Shown piece after piece: positions 6,373 to 13,329 of a DNA stretch of 20,401 nt. Under the pieces are notes generated by a model, which saw nothing but the letters and a program-made list of their open reading frames with translations, had not been told where the DNA came from and did no database searches. The DNA is taken from positions 1 to 20,401 of the forward strand of contig CAJPSM010000014.1 in the NCBI GenBank assembly GCA_905373305.1, written 5' to 3'. The stretch's first letter is position 1, and each line of letters begins with the position of its first letter. A program made the translations under genes and the position numbers. The stretch is from an uncultured Streptococcus sp. Lineage in GTDB: Bacteria; Bacillota; Bacilli; Lactobacillales; Streptococcaceae.

Positions 6373-7389
6373 TTAAAAATTTACCTCCATATTTTGATAC
6401 ATGGGCATGAGCATTGCCGCATAAAGTAAAACGATAATCAAGGCCACAAAGATAAAAACCAGTGGCTGCACCAGATTCATGGTGCGGTTGACTCGGGTAA
6501 AAAAGGCTTCCCAAGTTTTTTCAGCATAGATTTCCAACTCACTCCCCAGCTTGGACTTGACTTCCCCATACTCGATGATAAGACTCAACTCCTTTTTAAA
6601 GAAGGGATAGGTCGCTATGGTTTGAGAAAATTCACGGCCATTTTGCAGGGCTTGAGCCATATCTTGACCGATTTCTTTAAAGAGCTGGGAACCTTGTTCC
6701 TGCATGATCTGAAAAATCTGCGTCAGCTCCATTCCCTGTGAAATCATATTGCCCCATTCACGCGCGTAATAGGCTGTCAGATAGGTCTGAACAAAGATTC
6801 CCAGAAAGGGAAACCGTGCTAAAATAGAAAAGACGTGCATCTTTGAACTTCTTTTATAGAAAGTGAGGACTAAAAGGGCAAGTGCGGAAACAAGTCCTAG
6901 CATGCCTAGAAAAATTTGTGGCAGATTGCCAATGATTTGGGTAGCAATGTTGCTACTATCTAGTTGGGGTAGCAAGTAATTACGTAATCCCAGCATAATT
7001 AAGAGAAGAAAACCCAGTAAAATCAAGGGATAGGTCGCTACTTCAATTAACTTTTTCTTGACTTTGGCCAGATTGTCCAGATATTCTTCTATCTTTCCCA
7101 AACTCAGGTGGAGATTGCCATGCACCTCAGCCAGTGACAGTTGGGTGACGATGGCAGTTGAAAACCCTAAACTCTCCATCATTTCTGAGAAAGATTTCCC
7201 CTGAGACAAGCCTTGGTGCATCTGTGTCACATAGTCCTTTTCCAGCAAGGCACTTCTACCCAAGAAAGAAATAATTTCCACCAAATGAAAACCACTGGAG
7301 AAGAGATTATTAAATAGAGTGATGATTTTCTTCTGCTTAGCTGTAGCTAATTTTTTCCGTTTCAGCCTGAAGACTTGTGATATGTCCAT
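6373..7389 (-). CDS. comGB: ComGB, inner-membrane platform of the competence pilus
   Basis: Polytopic membrane protein of the GspF/PilC family that links the assembly ATPase to the growing pilus. The 338 residues contain two T2SSF repeats (about 23-140 and 190-310), each beginning with a cytoplasmic helical bundle, and three membrane segments near 118-136, 155-178 and 308-330. I place the start at the ATG 7387-7389 (MDISQVFRLKRKK), which gives the usual family length. An in-frame TTG lies 25 codons upstream inside comGA but has no support. There is no strong Shine-Dalgarno and the gene overlaps comGA by 53 nt, which suggests coupled translation. It is 1 nt from comGC. Confidence 0.94.
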   Translation of the reverse strand: MDISQVFRLKRKKLATAKQKKIITLFNNLFSSGFHLVEIISFLGRSALLEKDYVTQMHQGLSQGKSFSEMMESLGFSTAIVTQLSLAEVHGNLHLSLGKIEEYLDNLAKVKKKLIEVATYPLILLGFLLLIMLGLRNYLLPQLDSSNIATQIIGNLPQIFLGMLGLVSALALLVLTFYKRSSKMHVFSILARFPFLGIFVQTYLTAYYAREWGNMISQGMELTQIFQIMQEQGSQLFKEIGQDMAQALQNGREFSQTIATYPFFKKELSLIIEYGEVKSKLGSELEIYAEKTWEAFFTRVNRTMNLVQPLVFIFVALIIVLLYAAMLMPMYQNMEVNF

Positions 7390-8278
7390 CTTTAAGAAGC
7401 TGGTCAATCTGCTTATTCCAGCTAGTTGGCTGGTGGTCTTGATAGTTTTGGTTTGCAAAGTCAACGATTCCTCCTCCCCCTATTAATCTCTGGTAGCAGA
7501 CACCTTGTAGGACAACTGCTAGTTCCTCCTCAGTCACACCTAACTCCAGAAGGCGCTCATAAACACCTCGGATGCTCTTGGCATGAATGGTTGAAAAGAC
7601 CGTCGCCCCTGTCAGACTGGCTCTAACCACTGCACGCGCCGTCTCGCTGTCTCGAATTTCACCGATAATCAAGAGATCCGGTCGATGTCGTAGAGACAGT
7701 TTGATGAGATTTTCATAGGTCAATCCAATCGCCTCATTCAACTGCAACTGGAGCATGTCTTCCTGCTTGATCTCGACAGGATCTTCAATAGACATAACCT
7801 GCTGCCCCTTAAAAAGTGACTTGGCTAATTCGTGCATCAAGGTCGTCTTGCCACTGCCGACTGGACCCGCAAAAAGGTAGAGGCCTCTTCGCCTGTGCTG
7901 TTCCCCTAATTCTGCTAAATCCTGAAACCAGAAATGCAGGTTCTGCTCCTCATCGTGTAACAAACGAATGACCAAGCTCTCATGTCCCCGATAATCTCCT
8001 ACAGTGGATAAACGCAGAGAAGATAACTTTTCCCCATACTGGTAGTCGCAAGAGCCCAGCTGACTGCGGCGTTTTTCTCCTACATTCATACCTGCTACAA
8101 ACTTGAAATGACTAATCACTGCAGCTAAAACCTCAAACTCATATGAGTCAATTAGACACCGCTCGTCTCCAACCCGCATGTGAAGCTCGTAGGACTTTTC
8201 TTTGGGAATGAAATAGATATCCTGAGCCCCGTTTTCCTTCGCAGTAGTAATAATTTTCTGTGCAATTTCTTGTACCAT
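7337..8278 (-). CDS. comGA: ComGA, pilus assembly ATPase
   Basis: Cytoplasmic secretion ATPase (GspE/PilB family) that powers assembly of the transformation pilus. The 313-residue protein has a short N-terminal domain and one ATPase domain: Walker A GPVGSGKTT (138-146), Asp box SIEDPVE (163-169), Walker B LLIIGEIRD (202-210) and His box TGATVFSTIHA (223-233). The four-Cys zinc motif of some PilB proteins is absent, as usual for ComGA. The ATG at 8276-8278 has a perfect AAGGAGG five nucleotides upstream. It is first in the seven-gene operon and preceded 19 nt upstream by a ComX box, so expression should be restricted to competence. Confidence 0.97.
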   Translation of the reverse strand: MVQEIAQKIITTAKENGAQDIYFIPKEKSYELHMRVGDERCLIDSYEFEVLAAVISHFKFVAGMNVGEKRRSQLGSCDYQYGEKLSSLRLSTVGDYRGHESLVIRLLHDEEQNLHFWFQDLAELGEQHRRRGLYLFAGPVGSGKTTLMHELAKSLFKGQQVMSIEDPVEIKQEDMLQLQLNEAIGLTYENLIKLSLRHRPDLLIIGEIRDSETARAVVRASLTGATVFSTIHAKSIRGVYERLLELGVTEEELAVVLQGVCYQRLIGGGGIVDFANQNYQDHQPTSWNKQIDQLLKDGHITSLQAETEKISYS

Positions 8279-8297
8279 ACCGTCCTCCTTATCTAAC

Positions 8298-8305
8298 TAT
8301 TCGCA
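8298..8305 (-). promoter_or_regulatory. ComX (sigma-X) combox of the comG operon
   Basis: TGCGAATA on the minus strand matches the late-competence cin/com-box TACGAATA at 7 of 8 positions. It is preceded by a T-rich tract and followed 11 nt later by the comGA AAGGAGG, leaving a leader of about 10 nt. No sigma-A -10 or -35 is seen here, fitting exclusive ComX control. Confidence 0.85.
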
Positions 8306-8312
8306 AAAAAAT

Positions 8313-8341
8313 AAAAAAAGCAACTTAAAAAGTTACTTTTT
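8313..8341 (-). terminator. terminator after the DUF1033 gene
   Basis: Directly after the TGA stop, the minus strand reads AAGTAACTT, then AAGTTGCTT and TTTTT: a 9-bp stem with one G-U pair, almost no loop, and a T-run. The T-run merges with the T-rich spacer of the ComX promoter. Confidence 0.65.
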
Positions 8342-8706
8342 CATCTCCATTTCATGCGGCAAGAACGATGCTTTTCTTGACCTGTTTGTTTTTCATAGCC
8401 TGGACGTAGCTTCTCATCGGGGATGACTTGCTCATCCTGTAAAAGTGCCAAAGAATGGTACTGCTGCAAATACTCATCACACTCGTCACACCAACGCTGG
8501 TCTGCAGGATCCCAAAAAATAGTCATCAAATCACTCCGACTCTTGTAAAGGGGATTCTTCTTTTCCAGCTCAAACCAGCATAATTTATAATATTTTAGGG
8601 CATCATAGTACTTGTTAAAAGAGCGACTCATGATGACATCTTCTTCCCAGCCTTCTATGAACCACCAAGGTTCATAGTCCCCATACATTTCTATAACACG
8701 ATACAT
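8341..8706 (-). CDS. DUF1033 family protein
   Basis: A 121-residue small protein of unknown function, of the DUF1033 family found next to comGA in streptococci. It is unusually aromatic (EPWWFIEGWEED, KYYKLCWFELEKK, FWDPADQRWCDECDEYLQQYH) and acidic in the first two thirds, with a basic tail (EKHRSCRMKWR). Cys73 and Cys76 (WCDEC) might bind a metal, but no second pair is seen. There is no signal peptide or membrane helix. The ATG at 8704-8706 has AAAGGAAG upstream and a TATAAT at 8732-8737. Its own promoter and terminator separate it from the ComX-controlled operon, so a role in competence cannot be assumed from position. Confidence 0.8.
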   Translation of the reverse strand: MYRVIEMYGDYEPWWFIEGWEEDVIMSRSFNKYYDALKYYKLCWFELEKKNPLYKSRSDLMTIFWDPADQRWCDECDEYLQQYHSLALLQDEQVIPDEKLRPGYEKQTGQEKHRSCRMKWR

Positions 8707-8731
8707 TCTTACTACTTCCTTTGTACCGTAT

Positions 8732-8760
8732 ATTATATCTAATTTTTTAATACAAGAAAA
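8732..8760 (-). promoter_or_regulatory. probable promoter of the DUF1033 gene
   Basis: TATAAT at 8732-8737 (minus strand), with a weak -35 (TTTTCT, 8755-8760) at 17-nt spacing. It lies 25 nt upstream of the start codon. Confidence 0.5.
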
Positions 8761-8820
8761 GGATTTTGCTTGTTTCCCCCATTAGAAATTTCTTTAATCC
8801 TATTATTTTCATCTGATAAT

Positions 8821-8854
8821 AAAAATAGGAGTCCCTTATTGACCCCTATTTTTT
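8821..8854 (-). terminator. terminator after nagA
   Basis: Stem 8821-8833 with 8841-8854 (AATAGGGGTC/GACTCCTATT, one G-U pair), flanked by A and T runs, 7 nt after the nagA stop. It is usable in both directions. Confidence 0.8.
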
Positions 8855-8860
8855 ATCTTC

Positions 8861-10012
8861 TTAGGCTTGATAACGTTTCACACCATCTAGGTAGGTTGCT
8901 ACCAATTCCAAATCTTTATCTAGGACGATAAAGTCAGCATCATAACCTTCACGGATTTGACCGCACACATCATCGATGTGAACAGATTTTGCTGGGTTGA
9001 GGCTGGCCATCATGACTGCTTCATGCGGATTCGCAATGCCCCATTCGACAACATTCTTCAAACCATCTTTGAGTTTGAGGATAGAACCTGCCAAATTGCC
9101 TGTAGATTTGAGGCGTGCAGTTCCATTGGCAACAACTACTGGGAATTCTCCCAACATGTAGTCACCGTCTTCCAAGCCACCAGCTGTCATACAGTCTGTG
9201 ATAAGGGCAATATTTTCAGTTCCTTTTTGCTTGAGCAAAATGTCACAGGCCTTTGGATCTACGTGGTGACCGTCACAAATCAATTCTGCGTAAGTATGTG
9301 GCAATTCATACATGGCTCCCACCATACCGAGCTCACGGTGAGTCAAACCACGCATTCCGTTGTAGGCATGTACCCAAACGCTTGCTCCAGCATCGACTGC
9401 TTTTTTAGCTTCATCAAAAGTCGCATTTGAGTGTCCAAGAGCAACCGTTACGCCTTCTCCAGTGATAGTTCGTACAAAGTCTTCTACACCTTCGCGTTCT
9501 GGCGCAAGGGCGATTTTATTGAGCAAGCCATTGGCAGCTTTTTGCCAAGCACGAAACTCATCCATACGAGGGTCTTTCATATAGGCAGGGTTTTGGGCTC
9601 CCTTGTATTTCTCTGTGAAATATGGGCCTTCAAAATAGATCCCACGAATCTTGGCTCCACTTGCTTCCTGGTAACGAGCACCGATATTTTCAGTTACCGC
9701 AAGCAACTGCTCGTAAGAGGAAGTCAAAGTCGTTGGTAAGAAGCTGGTGACACCTGTACTAAGTAGTCCTTCACTCATAGTATGAAGGGTTCCTTCGATG
9801 TTATTATCCATGACATCCACACCGCCAAATCCATGAATGTGAGTATCTACAAGTCCAGGGGCAATGCTATAACCTGTATAGTCAATTACCTCAGCTCCTT
9901 CAGGAATCTGTTCTACATGTTTGCCAAACTTGCCATCCACAAGTTCCAAGTAACCACCACGACGAACTCCGTGTGGGTAGAAAAACTGATCCGCTTTAAT
10001 ATAATTAGGCAT
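8861..10012 (-). CDS. nagA: N-acetylglucosamine-6-phosphate deacetylase
   Basis: Removes acetate from GlcNAc-6-phosphate to give glucosamine-6-phosphate, for use in glycolysis (with NagB) or wall synthesis. The 383-residue amidohydrolase shows DTHIHGFGG (His58, His60), the metal-ligand glutamate in FEGPYF (Glu128), GHSNATFDEA (His194), VHAYNGMRGLTHRE (His215), CDGHHVDP (247-253) and the catalytic aspartate Asp273 in LITDCMTAGG. Length and motif order are complete. The ATG at 10010-10012 has AAGGAGG upstream. A strong promoter (TTTACA, 17 nt, TATAAT) abuts a NagR/DasR-type operator, so induction by amino sugars through a GntR-family repressor is likely. It is a single-gene unit with its own terminator. 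Confidence 0.98.
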   Translation of the reverse strand: MPNYIKADQFFYPHGVRRGGYLELVDGKFGKHVEQIPEGAEVIDYTGYSIAPGLVDTHIHGFGGVDVMDNNIEGTLHTMSEGLLSTGVTSFLPTTLTSSYEQLLAVTENIGARYQEASGAKIRGIYFEGPYFTEKYKGAQNPAYMKDPRMDEFRAWQKAANGLLNKIALAPEREGVEDFVRTITGEGVTVALGHSNATFDEAKKAVDAGASVWVHAYNGMRGLTHRELGMVGAMYELPHTYAELICDGHHVDPKACDILLKQKGTENIALITDCMTAGGLEDGDYMLGEFPVVVANGTARLKSTGNLAGSILKLKDGLKNVVEWGIANPHEAVMMASLNPAKSVHIDDVCGQIREGYDADFIVLDKDLELVATYLDGVKRYQA

Positions 10013-10062
10013 AATGATAACCTCCTTGATAGATTGATTCTAGAATTTATTATGTCAATTAC

Positions 10063-10091
10063 ATTATAAACCTTTCTTTTTCATTTGTAAA
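10063..10091 (-). promoter_or_regulatory. nagA promoter
   Basis: TTTACA (10086-10091), exactly 17 nt, TATAAT (10063-10068) on the minus strand, the best sigma-A promoter in the window. The predicted start is near 10056, with a leader of about 44 nt. Confidence 0.8.
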
Positions 10092-10103
10092 TGGTATAGA
10101 CCT
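10092..10103 (-). promoter_or_regulatory. NagR/DasR-like GntR operator upstream of nagA
   Basis: AGGTCTATACCA on the minus strand contains the core GGTCTATACC, an imperfect inverted repeat of the TGGTCTAGACCA type bound by GntR/HutC amino-sugar regulators (NagR, DasR, YvoA). It touches the -35 box, so a bound repressor would block polymerase. Confidence 0.6.
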
Positions 10104-10122
10104 GTTTTCTAGAGATATTTTA

Positions 10123-10148
10123 AAAGAGCTGGATTTCTCCAACTCTTT
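10123..10148 (-). terminator. terminator after the acyltransferase gene
   Basis: An 11-bp stem, 10123-10133 with 10138-10148 (AAAGAGTTGGA/TCCAGCTCTTT, one G-U pair, 4-nt loop). The T-run is short (TTTTAAAAT), so termination may be incomplete. Confidence 0.65.
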
Positions 10149-10152
10149 GATC

Positions 10153-11970
10153 TTATTTTGATTTCACAGGCTGTTCTTGAGCAGCCTTAACAGCAGCTGC
10201 TATCGTTTCTGCGTATAGCTTAGCACCTTCTTCGAGCTTGCTACTGTCATTCCCAAAGTGAACTTGGTCTGTTCCAGCCCAGATTTCAGGGTGTTCCTTA
10301 GCGACCTTATTCCAGTCGGCGATGCTCACGTAAGGATTCTTTTCAGCTAATTCCCGTGCATAAGCCGCATACTGCTCAACTGATTTGTAAGTCTCCTTGC
10401 TCTTGTCACCTTCATAAGGAGTTACAAGAATCAGATGATGGCCTTTGGGAAGATTTTTAACTATCGTATCTAAGTCATCTTTATAATTCTCTGGTCCGTT
10501 TACACCCGTTGCAATGACAACTGTTTTTAAAAGTACCTTGTTCTGGCTGTTATTGAGCATGATGTCATTGGCTTGCTTGGTCGTCCGACTAACCTGAGCG
10601 TTGATATTTGCTTCAGGAAGGGCCTCTTGTAAGGCTGTATTAGCACGCAAGGCTACCGAATCTCCAATCAGACTCGTTCCCTCAGAAATTCCAAGTCGGC
10701 TAGCCTCTGCTTGCTCAGCAAGAGTCTTTGTTTGTCCTATATTGGTCTGGGCTTGTTTAAAACCATTCACCATCAAGTCTGTTTCAAAGGCTCCAACTTG
10801 GGGAGATACAATAGTAATCACCAAAGCAATCACTCCAAGGAGTCCCATACTAGAAGCACTAATGGATTTGATATGAGGCAGTTTGCCGATTTTCCTAATG
10901 AAAGGATTGGATTTACCAGCAATCAATGGCTCAATAATATAGAAGGACAAGATAGCAAAGAAATAGGAAAAGATAACTGTTAAAATAACGGCGGGCAGAT
11001 TACCCATCAACTGAGAAAAGATAATATAAAAAGGCCAGTGGAAAAGATAAACCGCATAGCTGGTATCCGCTAGAAAGGTGATTATCCTAGGTTCTTGCGT
11101 CTCCGGAGTCTTCTCATGCAAGACACGCGCAGCAAAAATCATGACCACTGCTGCTAAACTTGCTAGCAAGAAGCCAAATAAGTAAGCAAACAGGTAGGTG
11201 AACTTGACAAAGAAAGTCAGAAGCAACAATACCAAAAGCCCCGCAGCAAACACCAGTAGATTCTGACGAAGATCCCAGGTCCGGTCAAACTGCTTGACCA
11301 AATCGCTCGTCTGACGAACCCCAACAACTGTCGCCAAAATGCTTCCTAAAAAGAAGGGATAGACATGGGTTAAACTTGAAAAGTAGACAGATGAATAGGA
11401 ACTAGCCATTAGACTGCAAATAAACATGGAGAAAAAGCTAATGATGAAAGCTCCCGCAGAAAGGAGAAAGACCATCCCTCTCAATTGGCTACTAGATTTC
11501 GAACGTTTAGATAAGAACCAGACAGCTAATCCCCAAAGGATGTAGTAGTGAACCTCAACAGCCAAACTCCAGTTGTGAACAAAGAGATGCGGAATGAACT
11601 GGGATTCATAACTACCCCCCGTTAACATTTCGTAGAAGTTAGTCATAAAACCGAGAACTCCAGCAATCTGACCGCCAATTCCAGCAACATAGTCTTGACG
11701 TACTAGGAGAGTAAAAGGCATGGTCACCAGAACCATCAGAACCACAGGTGGCACGATCCGGTAAAACCGTCTCTTAAAAAAGCCCAGCAAATCAATCTGG
11801 CTTTTCTTTCCAAACTCCTCCAAGAGGAGAGAGGTAATCAAAAATCCTGAAAAAGTGAAAAAGACATCTACCCCGAAAAATCCTCCAGGAAAGATGGTCT
11901 GAAAGAAGTGGTACAAGAGCACCAGTAGTAAACCTGTAATCCTAATCAAGGAAAACCATTTAATGCGCAT
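10153..11970 (-). CDS. OatA-type membrane acyltransferase with extracellular SGNH domain
   Basis: A 605-residue protein of the acyltransferase-3/SGNH fusion type, whose best-known member OatA O-acetylates MurNAc and gives lysozyme resistance. The first ~390 residues hold about ten membrane helices with acyltransferase-3 landmarks: His21 after the first helix (LLYHFF), GGFFGVDVFFTFSGFLI (29-45), RRFYRIVPP (67-75), NWSLAVEVHYY with Glu139, and YAVYLFHWP (305-313). The outer domain (about 425-595) carries the SGNH catalytic set: LIGDSVALR with Ser438, ATGVNGP (487-493) and DQVHF with Asp568 and His571. The tail is hydrophilic. The ATG at 11968-11970 has GGGAG about 11 nt upstream. The exact acceptor (peptidoglycan or another wall glycan) cannot be told from sequence. 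No strong promoter is visible between it and tgt's terminator. Confidence 0.9.
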   Translation of the reverse strand: MRIKWFSLIRITGLLLVLLYHFFQTIFPGGFFGVDVFFTFSGFLITSLLLEEFGKKSQIDLLGFFKRRFYRIVPPVVLMVLVTMPFTLLVRQDYVAGIGGQIAGVLGFMTNFYEMLTGGSYESQFIPHLFVHNWSLAVEVHYYILWGLAVWFLSKRSKSSSQLRGMVFLLSAGAFIISFFSMFICSLMASSYSSVYFSSLTHVYPFFLGSILATVVGVRQTSDLVKQFDRTWDLRQNLLVFAAGLLVLLLLTFFVKFTYLFAYLFGFLLASLAAVVMIFAARVLHEKTPETQEPRIITFLADTSYAVYLFHWPFYIIFSQLMGNLPAVILTVIFSYFFAILSFYIIEPLIAGKSNPFIRKIGKLPHIKSISASSMGLLGVIALVITIVSPQVGAFETDLMVNGFKQAQTNIGQTKTLAEQAEASRLGISEGTSLIGDSVALRANTALQEALPEANINAQVSRTTKQANDIMLNNSQNKVLLKTVVIATGVNGPENYKDDLDTIVKNLPKGHHLILVTPYEGDKSKETYKSVEQYAAYARELAEKNPYVSIADWNKVAKEHPEIWAGTDQVHFGNDSSKLEEGAKLYAETIAAAVKAAQEQPVKSK

Positions 11971-12021
11971 ACGAGTTTATTCTCCCTTTCGTTATACACT
12001 TTATTCTATCAAAAAAAGAAG

Positions 12022-12051
12022 AAAAATCCTACGAGAAAACGTAGGATTTTT
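12022..12051 (-). terminator. terminator after tgt
   Basis: A perfect 12-bp stem (12022-12033 with 12040-12051; AAAAATCCTACG) with a 6-nt loop, 19 nt after the tgt stop. A/T ends make it bidirectional. Confidence 0.85.
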
Positions 12052-12070
12052 AGCTTCCATAAATTCCATT

Positions 12071-13213
12071 TTAGAAATTGCGTCCTGACTTGTTGTAGCC
12101 ATATTTTTCCACAAAATACTCACGGAATTCCAAGAGATTGTCATCCATGATGGCTTGACGGACCTGCTTCATCAGGTTAAGCAAGAAGTAAAGATTGTGG
12201 TAGCTAGTCAAGCGGATACCAAAGGTTTCATCTGCCTTGAGTAGGTGACGAAGGTAAGCGCGTGTGTAATTCTTACATGTGTAGCAGTCACATTCAGGAT
12301 CCAGTGGCGTAAAGTCCTCAGCAAACTGGGCATTCTTGACAACCAAACGCCCTTGGCTGGTCATACAGGTACCGTTACGAGCGATACGAGTCGGCAAGAC
12401 ACAGTCAAACATATCCACCCCACGAATGACCCCATCAATCAAGCTATCGGGTGCTCCCACACCCATCAAATAGCGAGGTTTATTTTCTGGCAACAACTGA
12501 GTTGTGAAGTCCAAGACGGCATTCATTTCTTCGTGGGTTTCTCCAACGGCTAGTCCACCGATAGAGTAGCCTGGAAAATCCATGCTGACAAGGTCTTGAA
12601 CCGACTGTCGACGAAGGTCTTCAAATCCCGCTCCCTGCACAATTCCAAACAAGCCTTGGTCGTGCGGACGACGATGAGCCTTCAAACCACGCTCAGCCCA
12701 ACGGCTGGTACGTTCGATGGATTTCTTCACATAGTCATAAGGTTGATAAAACTGCGGACACTCATCGAAAGACATCATGATGTCTGAGCCTAGATTGTTC
12801 TGAATAGAAATGGCCTTTTCTGGTGATAGGAACATCTTGGAACCATTGAGATGGTTTTTAAAGGTTACTCCTTCTTCTGTGATATTTCTACTATCTGCTA
12901 GGGAATAAACCTGAAAACCACCACTATCCGTCAAGATGGGCTGATCCCAGTTCATGAACTTGTGGAGACCTCCTGCGCGTGCGATAAGTTCGTCTCCTGG
13001 ACGGAGCCACAAGTGATAGGTGTTTGACAGGATAATCCCTGAACCCATCTCCTTCAACTCCTCTGGCGACTGAGTCTTGACAGTAGCTTGGGTCCCAACT
13101 GGCATAAACATAGGTGTCGGGAAGGTGCCGTGCGGAGTGATAATTTCTCCCAGACGAGCTCCCGTGTGTTTTTCTTTCTTAATCAAACGGTATTTGATTG
13201 GTGAATCTGACAT
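12071..13213 (-). CDS. tgt: queuine/preQ1 tRNA-guanine transglycosylase
   Basis: Exchanges guanine-34 for preQ1 in tRNAs with GUN anticodons (Tyr, His, Asn, Asp), a step of queuosine synthesis. The 380-residue protein has all hallmarks: general-base Asp96 in LTDSGGFQVYSL, the substrate-binding IVQGAGF (191-197) and YSIGGLAVGE (216-225), the nucleophile Asp270 in VDMFDCVLPTR, and the zinc ligands Cys308, Cys310, Cys313 and His339 (CDCYTCK...YHN). I start at the ATG 13211-13213 (MSDSPIKYRL), which has GGAGG seven nucleotides upstream; the frame stays open 13 codons further but those residues are not part of the family. A hairpin lies just before the Shine-Dalgarno. Confidence 0.97.
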   Translation of the reverse strand: MSDSPIKYRLIKKEKHTGARLGEIITPHGTFPTPMFMPVGTQATVKTQSPEELKEMGSGIILSNTYHLWLRPGDELIARAGGLHKFMNWDQPILTDSGGFQVYSLADSRNITEEGVTFKNHLNGSKMFLSPEKAISIQNNLGSDIMMSFDECPQFYQPYDYVKKSIERTSRWAERGLKAHRRPHDQGLFGIVQGAGFEDLRRQSVQDLVSMDFPGYSIGGLAVGETHEEMNAVLDFTTQLLPENKPRYLMGVGAPDSLIDGVIRGVDMFDCVLPTRIARNGTCMTSQGRLVVKNAQFAEDFTPLDPECDCYTCKNYTRAYLRHLLKADETFGIRLTSYHNLYFLLNLMKQVRQAIMDDNLLEFREYFVEKYGYNKSGRNF

Positions 13214-13228
13214 TTTTTTCCTCCGAAG

Positions 13229-13247
13229 CTGGGAAAAACAGTCCCAG
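13229..13247 (-). other. hairpin in the tgt leader
   Basis: CTGGGA and TCCCAG arms (6 bp, 7-nt loop) end 4 nt before the tgt Shine-Dalgarno on the transcript strand. It could affect translation, but the sequence does not look like a preQ1 aptamer. Confidence 0.4.
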
Positions 13248-13298
13248 TTCATACTTTGTGCCCGAAGGCATACTGTATGATTTTATCAAAAAAAGCTG

Positions 13299-13323
13299 GA
13301 ACTGTCACGAACTGTGGTATAAT
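13299..13323 (+). promoter_or_regulatory. promoter of the DUF975 gene with a tandem repeat
   Basis: An extended -10 (TGGTATAAT, hexamer 13318-13323) lacks a good -35. In its place are two direct repeats GAACTGT (13299-13305 and 13309-13315) spaced 10 nt, that is one helical turn. The -10 ends 6 nt before the ATG, which predicts a leaderless mRNA. Confidence 0.5.
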
Positions 13324-13329
13324 GAAAGA

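Noticed and set aside
8957..9739. Long open frames on the plus strand opposite nagA (and similar ones opposite thrC, tgt and the LysM gene)
   Set aside because: They are antisense to well-supported genes, lack ribosome binding sites and give proteins with no recognisable features.
13214..13252. A 13-codon N-terminal extension of Tgt, and an in-frame extension of the plus-strand DUF975 gene back to 13198
   Set aside because: Neither has a ribosome binding site, the extra residues are not family-like, and the two would overlap each other; the shorter starts fit better.
13214..13300. preQ1 riboswitch upstream of tgt
   Set aside because: Only a simple short hairpin is present; no pseudoknot-forming A-rich tail or aptamer core is recognisable.
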